64,000 nt of DNA from Solimonas aquatica (GCF_900111015.1 NZ_FOFS01000013.1:62001-126000), one strand, 5' to 3'; shown: positions 35,502-45,246, counted from the stretch's first letter. Made by a program: numbers and translations. The notes: generated by a model from the letters alone, not told the origin.

Positions 35502-36647
35502 ATGCAGCGTCTGCCCCTGGAGCCCGAGCTGGAACTGTTCCGCGACTCCGTATCCAAGTTTTTCCAGACCGAGATCCGTCCGCACAGCGAGCGCTGGCGC
35601 GAGGCCGGCATCGTCGATCGCGAGGCCTTTCTCAAGGCCGGCGAGGCGGGCTATCTGTGCATGTGGATCGACGAGCGCTACGGCGGTCTGGGCCTGAAGG
35701 ATTTCCGCTACGAGCAGATCCTGATGGAGGAGAACACCCTGCATGGCGATACGGGTTACTTCATCACTCTGCACAGCCGCCTGGTGGCACCGTACCTGCA
35801 GCATTTCGGCAGCGAGGAGCAGCGGCAGCGCTACTACCCCGGCATCCTCAGCGGCAAGACCATTCTGGCCATCGCCATGACCGAGCCGGATGCCGGCTCC
35901 GATCTGGCCGGCATGAAGTCGCGCGCCGAGGACAAGGGCGACTACTGGCTGCTCAATGGCTCCAAGACCTACATCTCCAACGGCATCCTCGCCGATCTGG
36001 TGATCGTCGCCGCCAGGACCGATCCGGGCAATGCTCATGCGGTGACCTTGTTTCTGGTCGAGCGCGGCATGGAAGGCTTCGAGCGCGGGCGCATGCTCAA
36101 GAAGATGGGCATGAAGTCGCAGGACACCGCCGAGCTGTTTTTCCGCGATGTGAAGATTCCCAAGAGCCATGTGCTGGGCCAGGTGAATCGCGGTTTCTAT
36201 CATCTGATGCAGGGTCTGGCCGAGGAGCGTCTGATTGCCGCCGTCGGCAATCTGGCCGGTGCACGCGCGGCGATGAACGTGACCCGCGAGTTCGTGCGCA
36301 ACCGCAAGGTCTTCGGCAAGCGTCTGAGCCAGATGCAGAACACGCGCTTCAAGCTCGCCGCGCTGGACACCGAGATCGATATCGCGCAGGTCTATGTGGA
36401 CCGCTGCGTGGAACAGCACAATCTCGGCAAGCTCGGTGCCACCGATGCGGCGCGCGCCAAGCTTTACACCAGCGAGCTGCAGGGCCGCATGGTGGATGAG
36501 GGCGTGCAGCTGCATGGCGGTGCGGGCTACATGGAAGAGTATCCGATCTGCCGCATGTATCAGGACGAGCGCATCCACCGCATCCTGGCCGGCACCTCGG
36601 AGATCATGAAAGAGATCATCGCGCGTTCGACACTCGATGCGGATTGA
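35502..36647 (+). CDS. Acyl-CoA dehydrogenase
   Basis: A 381-residue FAD acyl-CoA dehydrogenase catalysing alpha,beta-desaturation of an acyl-CoA. Both signatures are present: AIAMTEPDAGSDL (about 124-135) and QLHGGAGYMEEYPICRMYQDERI near the C-terminus. The usual C-terminal catalytic Glu position reads ILAGTSEIM, while Glu241/242 in GLAEERLIAA lies where isovaleryl- and long-chain-type enzymes place the base. That suggests a branched or long-chain substrate. Last gene of the monooxygenase operon; a long palindromic repeat follows. Confidence 0.93.
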   Translation: MQRLPLEPELELFRDSVSKFFQTEIRPHSERWREAGIVDREAFLKAGEAGYLCMWIDERYGGLGLKDFRYEQILMEENTLHGDTGYFITLHSRLVAPYLQHFGSEEQRQRYYPGILSGKTILAIAMTEPDAGSDLAGMKSRAEDKGDYWLLNGSKTYISNGILADLVIVAARTDPGNAHAVTLFLVERGMEGFERGRMLKKMGMKSQDTAELFFRDVKIPKSHVLGQVNRGFYHLMQGLAEERLIAAVGNLAGARAAMNVTREFVRNRKVFGKRLSQMQNTRFKLAALDTEIDIAQVYVDRCVEQHNLGKLGATDAARAKLYTSELQGRMVDEGVQLHGGAGYMEEYPICRMYQDERIHRILAGTSEIMKEIIARSTLDAD

Positions 36648-36672
36648 TGCACGCACAAAACCATAGCCAAGC

Positions 36673-37405
36673 GCAGGGCGGCTTAGGCGCGTGAGCGCCG
36701 TAAGCCGCCGCTTTGGCTTTGTTGTTTGCTGCTGGGTTTGGCTCTTGATCGATTGGCTTCTTCCACCGCCCTCCGGCGGCGGCCGCAGAAGCTCCCCTGT
36801 AGGTCGCTTCTGCTCTCTTTGCTTGTGCAAAGAGAAGTAAGCAAGAGAAAGCACACCCCGGCTCTGGCGCCCGCTGCGCGGGTGCCTTCGCTGTGCAACG
36901 TGCTCGGGGCCGTTGCGGACACGCCATCCCTGGCGTGGCCGCAACTGAGCCGCCCTTCCTGGGCGGCTCTCCCCTGCGCTCGCCGCACAGCTCAGCGCCA
37001 GAGACGGGGACCCCAACATCAAAAGCAACAGCACAGCGACGCTCATCGCTGGAAGCTGCTGTTGCTTTGCTTTTGACCTTCCCCCCTTTGCCTCGCACCG
37101 AGCAGCGCAGCGAGCGCAGGGGAGAATCGAACAGGATGTTCGATTCAGTTGCATACAGGCCATGGATGGCCTGTATGCGACGGCCCCGAGCACGTGAGCA
37201 GCGCTTACCTGCCGGCGCCGCGACAGCGGCGAGGGATGCGAGGCGTAGGGCGTGCTTTCTCTTGGGTACTTCTCTTTGCACGAGCAAAGAGAGCAGAAGC
37301 GACCTACGGGGGAGCTTCTGCCGCGGGCGCCGAAGGGCGCACGAAACCAAGGCTCAATTGCGCGGAACGCCAAGCAGCAACAGCAAAGCCCTGGCGGGTT
37401 ACGAT
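36673..37405. repeat. Long palindromic intergenic repeat, copy 3
   Basis: Built from the same mirrored modules as copy 2: a left hairpin GGCGGCTTAGGCGC...GCGCCGTAAGCCGCC, CTTTGC/GCAAAG hairpins near 36820 and 37278, and 'GGCCCCGAGCACG' blocks in both orientations. The left hairpin differs from copy 2 by G to C on one side and C to G on the other, so pairing is kept. It separates the 3' ends of the acyl-CoA dehydrogenase and ABC-transporter operons. No gene inside. Confidence 0.83.
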
Positions 37406-37433
37406 GGCTGGCATGGGATGCTGATGCTCAGTC

Positions 37434-38186
37434 TTACGCCGACTTCAACACCTGCCCCAGAAACGCCCGCAAACGCTCATTGGCCGGCGCCGTGAAGAAA
37501 CGCTCCGGCGCGTCTTCGTAGACGATCTCGCCGGCTTCCATGAATACCACGCGATGCGCCACCGCACGCGCAAAACCCATCTCATGGGTCACCACGCACA
37601 TCGTCATGCCCTCGCTGGCCAGCACCTTCATCACATCCAGCACCTCGCCCACCTTCTCGGGATCCAGCGCCGACGTGGGCTCGTCGAACAGCATGATCTC
37701 CGGCTGCATCGCCAGTGCGCGGGCGATGGCCACACGCTGCTGCTGACCGCCGGAGAGCTGGCCCGGATGCATGTCGGCCTTGTCCGCCAGACCGACCTTG
37801 GCCAGCAGGGCCAGCGCGCGTTCGCGGGCGCGTTCCGGCTTCACGCCGCTGACCACGCGCGGCGCCAGCATCAGATTGTCCAGCACCGTGCGATGCGGAA
37901 ACAGATTGAAGCTCTGGAACACCATGCCCAGACGTGCACGCAGACGGTTCAGGTCAGTGCGCGGATCGTGCACCGACTCGCCCAGCACGCGGATCTCGCC
38001 GGCGCTGATCGGCTCCAGGGCATTGAGCGTGCGCAGCAGCGTGGACTTGCCCGAACCCGAAGGGCCGATGATGCACACCACCTCGCCGCGCTTCACCTGC
38101 AGCGACACGCCGCGCAGGCCCACCACGCCATTGCCGTAGACCTTGCCAACCTCGCGCACCTCGATCAACACCTGCGACTCAGTCAT
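37434..38186 (-). CDS. Polar amino-acid ABC transporter ATPase
   Basis: A 250-residue ATPase of the GlnQ/HisP type: Walker [10 protein letters not shown] (41-49), signature LSGGQQQR (144-151), Walker B IMLFDEP (164-170) and switch His in VVTHEMGF. It overlaps the permease by 8 bases and completes a binding protein-permease-ATPase operon. The divergent arginine-catabolism genes suggest arginine or a related basic amino acid as substrate; this is inference. Confidence 0.94.
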   Translation of the reverse strand: MTESQVLIEVREVGKVYGNGVVGLRGVSLQVKRGEVVCIIGPSGSGKSTLLRTLNALEPISAGEIRVLGESVHDPRTDLNRLRARLGMVFQSFNLFPHRTVLDNLMLAPRVVSGVKPERARERALALLAKVGLADKADMHPGQLSGGQQQRVAIARALAMQPEIMLFDEPTSALDPEKVGEVLDVMKVLASEGMTMCVVTHEMGFARAVAHRVVFMEAGEIVYEDAPERFFTAPANERLRAFLGQVLKSA

Positions 38187-39132
38187 GCGCCAGCCTCTTT
38201 TCCAGACGCCGCACCAGATACGAGAGCAAGCCGGTGAGCAGCAGATACATCCCCGCCACGGTGAACCAGACCTCGAAGGGACTGAAGGTGGAACTCACCA
38301 CCTCGCGACCGGCCTTGGTGAGATCGGTCAGCGCCATCACCGAGACCAGCGAGGAATCCTTGATCAGATTGATGAACTGTCCGGCCAGCGGCGGCAGGGT
38401 GCGCTTGAAGGCCTGCGGCAGGATCACATGGCGCATGGCCTGCGGCAGGCTCAGGCCCAGGCTGCGCGCGGCTTCCATCTGGCCGCGCGGCACCGCCTCG
38501 ATGCCGGCGCGGATGATCTCCGCGACATACGCGGCGGTGAACACCGCCAGCGCCGCGACACCGGCGGTGAAGGCGGAGAGCTCCATCACCGTGCCGACGA
38601 AGAAGTAGAAGATGAAGATCTGCACCAGCAGCGGCGTGCCCCGGATCACTTCCACATAGGTCGCGGCCAGACCGCTCACCGCGCTGTTGCGCGAGACCCG
38701 GCCCAGGCCGATCAGCAGACCCAGCACCAGCGCCGCCATCAGCGAGAGCGCGGAAATCTTCAGCGTCATCCACAGGCCCACCAGCAGCGGCCCGGCCACC
38801 AGGCCGCGCTTGCGCGCCAGCGGATCGTTCTCGAACACCAGATCGCCATCGCCGACCAGCAGTTCATCGAAGTCGCGGATCGTGATGCTGCGCGAGCCCT
38901 TCATCTCCTTGAGCGTGAGGCTGTGGCCATCTTCCGCCACGGCCACGAAACCGTCGAAGGGCGCGACGCGTTCCTGACCTTCATTGCTGATCAGGTATTG
39001 CGGGATGCGCTGCCAGTTCCAGCTGTAGTCGATGCGCTGGGTGGCGACATACAGGCCGCCGATGATCCCGCCCAGCACCACCAGGTAAATGAGCCAGGCG
39101 CCGGCGCGCCCTGCCAGGGGATTACTGCGCAT
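38179..39132 (-). CDS. Polar amino-acid ABC transporter permease with extracytoplasmic insert
   Basis: A 317-residue inner-membrane permease of the His/Glu/Gln/Arg type with the EAA-like loop [20 protein letters not shown]. Most relatives are 220-250 residues. The extra length is a soluble segment of about 70 residues (35-105) between helix 1 and the core, with a biotinyl/lipoyl-like barrel pattern ([16 protein letters not shown]...[16 protein letters not shown]). It overlaps the binding-protein gene by 11 bases and the ATPase gene by 8. Only one permease gene is present, so it probably works as a homodimer. Confidence 0.92.
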   Translation of the reverse strand: MRSNPLAGRAGAWLIYLVVLGGIIGGLYVATQRIDYSWNWQRIPQYLISNEGQERVAPFDGFVAVAEDGHSLTLKEMKGSRSITIRDFDELLVGDGDLVFENDPLARKRGLVAGPLLVGLWMTLKISALSLMAALVLGLLIGLGRVSRNSAVSGLAATYVEVIRGTPLLVQIFIFYFFVGTVMELSAFTAGVAALAVFTAAYVAEIIRAGIEAVPRGQMEAARSLGLSLPQAMRHVILPQAFKRTLPPLAGQFINLIKDSSLVSVMALTDLTKAGREVVSSTFSPFEVWFTVAGMYLLLTGLLSYLVRRLEKRLAHD

Positions 39133-39949
39133 TGACGGTCTTCAGCCAGGCCGTGCTCTGGAACCATTTCTGGTACAGCGCATCGTAGGAACCATCGGCG
39201 CGGATCACGCGCAGGAAATTGTTCAGCCAGTTGAGAAAGTCCGGATCACCCTTGCGGATCGCCCAGCCGATGGGCTCGTCGGTGAAGGTCTCGTTCAAGA
39301 AACCCACCTCGCCCGGATAGCGGCCGGCGTAGATGGTGTTGAAGGGCAGATCGTAGACGAAGCCATCGGCGCGGCCGTTGCGCACTTCCAGCACCGCCTC
39401 GGCCTCGGTCTCGAAGGCCTTGAAGCGCGCCTTGGCGAAGTACTTGCGCGCGGCAATGTCGCCGGTGGTGCCGAGCTTGGTGGCGATCACGTACTTGGCA
39501 TCGTCCAGCTGCTCGCGCTTGCTGATGGTGCCGATCAGGCCTTTGCGGATCAGCACGGTCTGGCCGATGCTCACGTAGGGGTCTGCAAAGTTCACCTGCA
39601 GATTGCGCTCGGGGGTGATGGTCATGCCCGACATCAGAAGATCGAACTTGGCGGTGAGCAGCGCCGGAATGATGCCATCCCACTGGGTGTTGACCAGGTT
39701 CAGCTTCACGCCCATGTAACGCGCCATGAGCCGCGCCAGATCCACGTCGAAGCCGACGATCTTGCCGCTCTTGTCGCGCATCTCGAACGGCATGTAGCCG
39801 GCTTCCATGCCCACGCGCAGCTCGCCGCGTTTCAATATCTGCTTGAGCGCGGACTGCTCCCAGAGCGTCTGCGCCAGCGCCGCGCGCCCGCCCAGCGCCC
39901 CCCACAGCAGCAGACCGGCACCGCCGGTCAGCAGTTCTCTACGCCTCAT
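39122..39949 (-). CDS. Periplasmic amino-acid-binding protein
   Basis: A 275-residue solute-binding protein, family 3 (polar amino acids), with N-terminal export signal MRRRELLTGGAGLLLWGALG (cleavage after RAALA). The core ELRVGMEAGYMPFEMRDKSGKIVGFDVDLA is the family signature. It is the first gene of the transporter operon and is divergent, across 107 bases, from the M20 hydrolase-astA-astD operon. That makes arginine, ornithine or a succinylated relative plausible ligands. Confidence 0.93.
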   Translation of the reverse strand: MRRRELLTGGAGLLLWGALGGRAALAQTLWEQSALKQILKRGELRVGMEAGYMPFEMRDKSGKIVGFDVDLARLMARYMGVKLNLVNTQWDGIIPALLTAKFDLLMSGMTITPERNLQVNFADPYVSIGQTVLIRKGLIGTISKREQLDDAKYVIATKLGTTGDIAARKYFAKARFKAFETEAEAVLEVRNGRADGFVYDLPFNTIYAGRYPGEVGFLNETFTDEPIGWAIRKGDPDFLNWLNNFLRVIRADGSYDALYQKWFQSTAWLKTVNAQ

Positions 39950-40056
39950 CGTGCGGGCACCGGATGCATACGGGTTATTCCTCAGGCGCTTGCGGCCTTG
40001 TTCGTTCGAAGATGGGCTCGATTACAGCAGATTCCGCGCCAAGCCTGTGAGAGCCC

Positions 40057-41271
40057 ATGTCCGGATCGTTCGCCAGCGAGCTGCAGTGGATTGCCGACAC
40101 CGCGCCGAGCCTGCGCGAGGAGCTGCTGGGTCTGGCCAATCTCAATTCCGGCAGCTTCAATGCCGGCGGCGTGCGCGCGGTGGCCGAGCGCCTGCTGCCG
40201 CGCTTCACCCAGCTGGGCGCCAGCCATGAATGGCTGGAACTGCCGGCTTACACCCTGACCACCGACAGCGGCGCGCAGACCCGTCGCAAGATCGGTCCGG
40301 CCCTGCGTCTGCGGCAGCGGCCGCAGGCGCGGCTGCAGGTGTTCCTGGCCGGCCATCTGGATACGGTCTATCCGCGCGACCATTCCTTCCAGACCGCACG
40401 CTTCGCCGATGAGGACACCGTGCATGGTCCGGGCGTGGCCGATCTCAAAGGCGGGCTGCTGACCCTGTGGCTGGCGCTGGCCGCCCTGGAGCGCAGCCCG
40501 CAGCGCGAGCGCATCGGCTGGGAGGTGCTGCTCAATCCCGATGAGGAGATCGGCAGTGTCGCCTCGGCGCCGCTGCTGGCCGAGGCCGCCACGCGCCACC
40601 GCTTCGGCCTGATCTACGAACCCTCCCTGCCCGACGGCTGTCTGGTTTCGGCGCGCAAGGGCAGCGGCAATTTCGAAGTGCTGGTGCACGGCATTGCCGC
40701 GCACGCCGGACGCAACCCGGAACAGGGCCGCAATGCCCTGGTGGCGGCCGCGCATTTCACCACGCGCCTGCAGGCCCTCAACGGCCAGCGCGAGGGCGTG
40801 ACGCTCAATCCCGGCTATGTGCGCGGCGGCGGCGCGGTGAACGTGGTGCCCGACTTCTGCCTGCTGCGCTTCAATGTCCGCACCAGTGCGCCGGCCGACG
40901 AAGCCTGGCTGCGCAACCAGATCGACCGCATCTGCGCGGAGCTGGGCGGCGACGGCCTGTGCTTCGAGATCCGCGGCGGCTTCACGCGTCCGCCGAAGCT
41001 GATCAACGAGGCCCAGCAGCGGCTCATGCACTGGGTGGGCGATTGCGGACAGGCACTGAAACTGCCGCTGAGCTTCAAGCCCACCGGCGGCTGCTGCGAT
41101 GGCAACAACCTCGCCGCCCTGGGCCTGCCCAATCTCGACAACATGGGCGTGGTGGGCCGCGACATCCACTCCGCCAAGGAAACCATGCGCTATTCCAGTC
41201 TCGCCGAGCGCGCGCAGCTGTCCGCGCTGCTGCTGCTGCGCTTCGCCAGCGGCGCGCTGAGCTGGTCATGA
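40057..41271 (+). CDS. M20-family metallohydrolase (ast operon)
   Basis: A 404-residue dinuclear zinc hydrolase of the M20 family (ArgE/DapE/carboxypeptidase G2 group). Metal ligands are visible as His100 and Asp102 (AGHLDT), Asp129 (GPGVADLKGG), Glu164 with catalytic Glu163 (NPDEEIGS) and Glu188 (YEPS). It overlaps astA by ATGA, so it is tied to arginine succinylation. Canonical AstE is a different (M14-like) family and is absent here. M20 relative DapE removes succinyl groups, so this enzyme may do the desuccinylation step; an amidase of another arginine derivative is the alternative. Confidence 0.88.
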   Translation: MSGSFASELQWIADTAPSLREELLGLANLNSGSFNAGGVRAVAERLLPRFTQLGASHEWLELPAYTLTTDSGAQTRRKIGPALRLRQRPQARLQVFLAGHLDTVYPRDHSFQTARFADEDTVHGPGVADLKGGLLTLWLALAALERSPQRERIGWEVLLNPDEEIGSVASAPLLAEAATRHRFGLIYEPSLPDGCLVSARKGSGNFEVLVHGIAAHAGRNPEQGRNALVAAAHFTTRLQALNGQREGVTLNPGYVRGGGAVNVVPDFCLLRFNVRTSAPADEAWLRNQIDRICAELGGDGLCFEIRGGFTRPPKLINEAQQRLMHWVGDCGQALKLPLSFKPTGGCCDGNNLAALGLPNLDNMGVVGRDIHSAKETMRYSSLAERAQLSALLLLRFASGALSWS

Positions 41272-42275
41272 AAATCATCCGGCCGATTGCCGAAGCCGAT
41301 CTCGACGGTCTGCTCCATCTCGCGCAGACCGCCGGCACCGGCTTCACCTCGCTGCCGCCGGTGCGCAGTGTCCTGCAGCGCAAGATCGAGCGCTCGCTGG
41401 CCTCGTTCGCGAGCAGCGTGCAGGCCCCGGGTCTGGAGCGTTACATGTTCGTGCTGGAAGATGGCGAGCGCGCCGAGCTGCTGGGCTGCTGCGCCATCGA
41501 GGCCGCCTGCGGTCTGGACGAGCCTTTCTACAACTACCGCGTCGGCCTCACCGTGCATGCCAGCCGCCGCCTGCAGGTCTACCGGCGCGTGCCCACGCTG
41601 TATCTGGCCAACGATCTCACCGGAGCCGCAGTGCTCTGCTCGCTGTTCCTGCGCCGTGATGCGCGCGCCGCCGGTCTGGGCCAGCTGCTGGCGCGTTCAC
41701 GCTTCCTGTTCATGGCCGCGCATCCGCAGCGCTTCGGCAGCAAGGTCGTTGCCGAGCTGCGTGGCATCTCCGATGAGCACGGCCGCTCACCGTTCTGGGA
41801 TGGCCTGGGCCGGCATTTCTTCAGCATCGATTACGACGATGCCGAGCACGCCGTGGGGCGCGGCAACAAGGCCATGATTGCCGAGCTGATGCCGCAGCAT
41901 CCGATCTACACCGTGCTGCTGCCCGAGGACGCGCAGGCCGCCCTGGGCCAGGTGCATCCGGAAACCGCGCCGGCGCTGCGCCTGCTGGAGCGCGAGGGCT
42001 TTCGCTACCAGGGTTATGTGGACATCTTCGATGCCGGCCCCGCCGTCGAAGCGCCGCTGGCGGAGATCGTCAGCGTCAAGCACTCACGCCTGATCAGTGC
42101 GCGCGAAGGCGGGGCCAAGGGCCTGCCGCATCTGATCGCGACGGAGCGCCTGCGCGACTGGCGCTGCGTGCTGGGCGAGCTCGATGAAAGCACGGAGGCG
42201 CCGCGTCTGGACGCCGGGATGCTGGACGCGCTGCAGCTGCGCAGCGGCGAACTCGCGCGCGTTGCCTGCCTGTAG
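41268..42275 (+). CDS. astA: Arginine N-succinyltransferase
   Basis: First enzyme of the arginine succinyltransferase pathway: succinyl-CoA plus arginine to N2-succinylarginine. The 335-residue protein has the AstA pattern throughout (MKIIRPIAEADLDGLLHLA; ELLGCCAIEAACGL; GKGLPHLIA-like GAKGLPHLIATERLR near the C-terminus). It overlaps the M20 hydrolase gene and is followed two bases later by astD. Confidence 0.94.
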   Translation: MKIIRPIAEADLDGLLHLAQTAGTGFTSLPPVRSVLQRKIERSLASFASSVQAPGLERYMFVLEDGERAELLGCCAIEAACGLDEPFYNYRVGLTVHASRRLQVYRRVPTLYLANDLTGAAVLCSLFLRRDARAAGLGQLLARSRFLFMAAHPQRFGSKVVAELRGISDEHGRSPFWDGLGRHFFSIDYDDAEHAVGRGNKAMIAELMPQHPIYTVLLPEDAQAALGQVHPETAPALRLLEREGFRYQGYVDIFDAGPAVEAPLAEIVSVKHSRLISAREGGAKGLPHLIATERLRDWRCVLGELDESTEAPRLDAGMLDALQLRSGELARVACL

Positions 42276-42277
42276 CC

Positions 42278-43732
42278 ATGCACACGGGGCAGCTGTTCAT
42301 CGACGGACAGTGGCGCGAAGGGCGCGGCGCGCCGCTCCAGAGTTTCAATCCCGCCGATGGCACCCTGCTCTGGCAGGGCCGCAGCGCGGATGTCCGTGAC
42401 GTGCACGAGGCCTTTCTTGCGGCGCGCGTGGCGCAGAGCGCCTGGGCCGAGCGCGAGCCCGCCGGGCGCGAGGCGCTGCTGCGCGCTTACGCCGAATGCC
42501 TGCGCCAGCGCAGCGAGGCGCTGGCGCTGCTGATCGCACGTGAAGTGGGCAAGCCGCTGTGGGAGGCGCGCGGCGAAGTGACGAGCATGATCGGCAAGAT
42601 CGAGCTGTCGATCCGCGCGCAGGCCGAGCGCGCCGGCACGCGGCAGGACGGCGCGCAGGTGCTGCGGCATCGTCCGCACGGCGTGGTGGCGGTGTTCGGC
42701 CCCTACAACTTTCCCGGGCATCTGCCCAATGGCCACATCGTCCCTGCCCTGCTCGCCGGCAATGCAGTGATCTTCAAGCCCAGCGAACAGACGCCGGCCG
42801 TGGCCGAGGCCATGGTCGCCTGCTGGCAGGACGCGGGTCTGCCGCCGGGCCTGCTCAATCTGCTGCAGGGCGAGCGCGACACCGGCGCGGCGATTGCCGC
42901 CGACGGCGAACTCGATGGCCTGTTCTTCACCGGCAGCTCGCGCACCGGCGCGCTGCTGCATCGCCAGTTCGCCGGCGACACGCGGCGCATCCTGGCCCTG
43001 GAAATGGGCGGCAACAATCCGCTGATCGTGCGGCCGCTGCAGGCCGTGGACGCTGCGCTGCATGATGTGCTGCTCTCGGCCTTCCTCAGCAGCGGACAGC
43101 GTTGCAGCTGCGCGCGGCGTCTGCTGTTGCCGGAAGGCGACTGGGGCGAGGCCTTCCTGCAGCGCCTGCTGGCCGCCACCGCCACGCTGCGCGTCGGCGC
43201 CTGCGAAGACCAGCCGCAGCCCTTCATGGGTCCGCTGATCTCGCCGCGCGCGGCGCAGCAGCTGCTGGAGGCACAAGACCAGCTGCTGGCGCTCGGCGCC
43301 CGCGCGCTGCTGCCGATGCAGCGTCTGCCGCAGGGCGCCGCGTTTCTCAGCCCTGGCCTCATCGAGGTCAGCGGCATCGACGTGCCCGACGAGGAGCACT
43401 TCGGACCGCTGCTGCAGCTGATCCGCTATCGCGAACTCGACCAAGCCATCGCCATCGCCAATGCCACGCGCTACGGTCTGGCCGCCGGCTTCTTCGGCGA
43501 GGACGAGGCCGAGTATCGTCATTACGCGCGTCGCGCCCGTGTCGGCGTACTCAACTGGAACCGTCCCACCACCGGCGCTTCCGGCGCACTGCCGTTTGGC
43601 GGCACCGGCGCCAGCGGCAACCATCATCCCAGCGCCTGGTATGCCGCGGACTACTGCAACTATCCAGTCGCCAGCCAGGAAGCCCCGCAAGCCAGCCTGC
43701 CAGCACAACTGCCACCCGGCATGCAGCTCTAG
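42278..43732 (+). CDS. astD: Succinylglutamate-semialdehyde dehydrogenase
   Basis: NAD-dependent aldehyde dehydrogenase oxidising N-succinylglutamate semialdehyde. The 484-residue protein has the active-site Glu242 (LALEMGGNN) and Cys276 (SGQRCSCARR) in the AstD context, plus the cofactor segment FTGSSRTGALLH. It starts two bases after astA. The 3' end is followed by dispersed palindromic repeats. Confidence 0.94.
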   Translation: MHTGQLFIDGQWREGRGAPLQSFNPADGTLLWQGRSADVRDVHEAFLAARVAQSAWAEREPAGREALLRAYAECLRQRSEALALLIAREVGKPLWEARGEVTSMIGKIELSIRAQAERAGTRQDGAQVLRHRPHGVVAVFGPYNFPGHLPNGHIVPALLAGNAVIFKPSEQTPAVAEAMVACWQDAGLPPGLLNLLQGERDTGAAIAADGELDGLFFTGSSRTGALLHRQFAGDTRRILALEMGGNNPLIVRPLQAVDAALHDVLLSAFLSSGQRCSCARRLLLPEGDWGEAFLQRLLAATATLRVGACEDQPQPFMGPLISPRAAQQLLEAQDQLLALGARALLPMQRLPQGAAFLSPGLIEVSGIDVPDEEHFGPLLQLIRYRELDQAIAIANATRYGLAAGFFGEDEAEYRHYARRARVGVLNWNRPTTGASGALPFGGTGASGNHHPSAWYAADYCNYPVASQEAPQASLPAQLPPGMQL

Positions 43733-43815
43733 AAAGCCCAGCCCTCACACCCCTCACCGCCCGCCGCCGCCCGGCGCGATGCAAAAGGGGGCTGAAAGGC
43801 CAGGCAGAAGCCTGT

Positions 43816-43904
43816 GTAGCCCGGATGAAGCGAAGCGCAATCCGGGGCTGTTGATGGCGGTGGGCGATGAGTCCCCGGATTCCGCTGCGCTGCATCCGGG
43901 CTAC
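43816..43904. repeat. Dispersed gammaproteobacterial palindrome
   Basis: Arms GTAGCCCGGATGAAGCGAAG (on to 43847) and the near-complement ending CATCCGGGCTAC (43873-43904) flank a 25-base loop. The sequence type GTAGCCCGGATG...ATCCGGG is a familiar dispersed intergenic palindrome in gammaproteobacteria. It lies at the 3' side of astD and could act as a transcript end. Confidence 0.75.
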
Positions 43905-44255
43905 GCCTGCTGCTTTGCTTTTGCTGCGGCTTTTGCCTTTGGGGTCCCTGTCTCTGGCGCTGAGCGGAAGGCTGCGCGCAGGGGAGAGCCGGACAGGGAA
44001 GTCCGGCGAAAGAGCAGCCGCGCCAGGATGGCGCGTCTGCAACGGCCCCGAGCACAGCCTGTAGCGAAGGCACCGGCGCAGCCGACGCCAGAGCCGGGGT
44101 GTGCTTTCTCTTGCTTACTTCTCTTTGCACAAGCAAAGAAAAGCGTGAAGCGAGCTACGGGAGCGCTTCTCGCCGCCGCCGGAGGGCGGCGGAAGAAGCC
44201 AATAGATCAAGAGACACACGCAGCAACAATCAGCAAAGCCACAGCGAGCCGCAGT
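43905..44255. repeat. Long palindromic intergenic repeat, copy 4 (short form)
   Basis: Carries about half the modules of copies 1-3: the 'GGGGTCCC' block, the 'GGCCCCGAGCAC' block near 44043, the CTTTGC/GCAAAG hairpin near 44125, and a GCCGCC/GGCGGC hairpin near 44175. Between astD and the ligase gene, tandem genes on the plus strand. Together with the preceding palindrome it fills the 595-base gap; no gene seen. Confidence 0.75.
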
Positions 44256-44327
44256 TCTCAGCTCAGTCCCGAACGCAGGACTAGTCTGCTTCGCCAGCGC
44301 TCATCCCCGCATTCCAAGGAGACCGCC

Positions 44328-45173
44328 ATGCACCGCCGCCAAGTCCTGCTGCAACTGCTCGCCCTCGGCAGCCTCGGCCTCAGCCCGACCGCACACCCCC
44401 AGCCCCGCGGCCTGATGCTCGCGCAGGTGTACAGCAAGCAACAGCCACTGGATTTCGCCGACTGGTGGATCAGCGAAAAACTCGACGGCGTGCGCGCCTG
44501 CTGGGATGGCCAGCGGCTCTGGACCCGGGGCGGCCATGCCATCGCCGCGCCGGACTGGTTTACGCGCGAACTGCCGGCTTTCAGCCTGGATGGCGAGCTG
44601 TGGGCCGGACGCGGCGCCTTCGAGCGTGCCAGCGGCATCGTGCGCAACGGCTCTGACGATGACGCCGGCTGGCGCAGCCTGCGCTACATGATCTTCGATC
44701 TGCCGGAGACGGCCGGCAGCTTCGATCAGCGCCTGCAGACGCTGCGCAGCCTGCCGCTCGGCGCCGCGGCGCAGGCGGTCGAACAGTTCCGGCTCGATGA
44801 TGCCAACGCCCTGCAAGCCCGCCTCGAAGCCGTCGTCGCCGCCGGCGGGGAGGGCCTGATGCTGCATCGGGGCGCATCGCGCTATGTGAGCGGACGCAGC
44901 GAGGACCTGCGCAAGTTCAAGCCCTATGAGGATGCCGAAGCCCTGGTCATCGCCACCGTGCCGGGACAAGGTCGGCTTGCGGGCCTGATGGGCGCACTGG
45001 AAGTGCGCAGCGATGATGGCCGCCGGTTTCGTATCGGTAGCGGCTTCAGTGACGCGCAGCGTCGCAAGCCGCCCGCACCGGGCAGCCGCATCCGCTACGC
45101 CTACAACGGCCTCACCGCCAGCGGCCTGCCGCGCTTCGCGCGTTACCTGGGCCTGCGCAGCGATCCACCCTGA
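44328..45173 (+). CDS. ligE: Exported ATP-dependent DNA ligase, LigE type
   Basis: A 281-residue minimal ATP-dependent ligase: nucleotidyltransferase motif I with adenylated Lys51 (SEKLDGVRACW), motif III SLDGELW (87-92), motif IV GGEGLMLH (173-180), motif V RKFKPYEDAEA (195-205), and a short OB domain. The N-terminus (MHRRQVLLQLLALGSLGLSP) is a signal sequence, as known for the LigE group, which is thought to act on extracytoplasmic DNA. A strong AAGGAG site precedes the ATG. It is followed closely by lepB, a signal peptidase. Confidence 0.92.
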   Translation: MHRRQVLLQLLALGSLGLSPTAHPQPRGLMLAQVYSKQQPLDFADWWISEKLDGVRACWDGQRLWTRGGHAIAAPDWFTRELPAFSLDGELWAGRGAFERASGIVRNGSDDDAGWRSLRYMIFDLPETAGSFDQRLQTLRSLPLGAAAQAVEQFRLDDANALQARLEAVVAAGGEGLMLHRGASRYVSGRSEDLRKFKPYEDAEALVIATVPGQGRLAGLMGALEVRSDDGRRFRIGSGFSDAQRRKPPAPGSRIRYAYNGLTASGLPRFARYLGLRSDPP

Positions 45174-45246
45174 GCGTGCAGGGCCTCGCGGGAACTTGCG
45201 CCGCCGCGCGCCGGTCTGCTGCTGCGGACCCCAGGGATGAGATGCG

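Noticed and set aside
43816-44255. Possible CRISPR array or tandem repeat between astD and ligE
   Set aside because: Repeats are inverted and hairpin-forming, not regularly spaced direct repeats with spacers.
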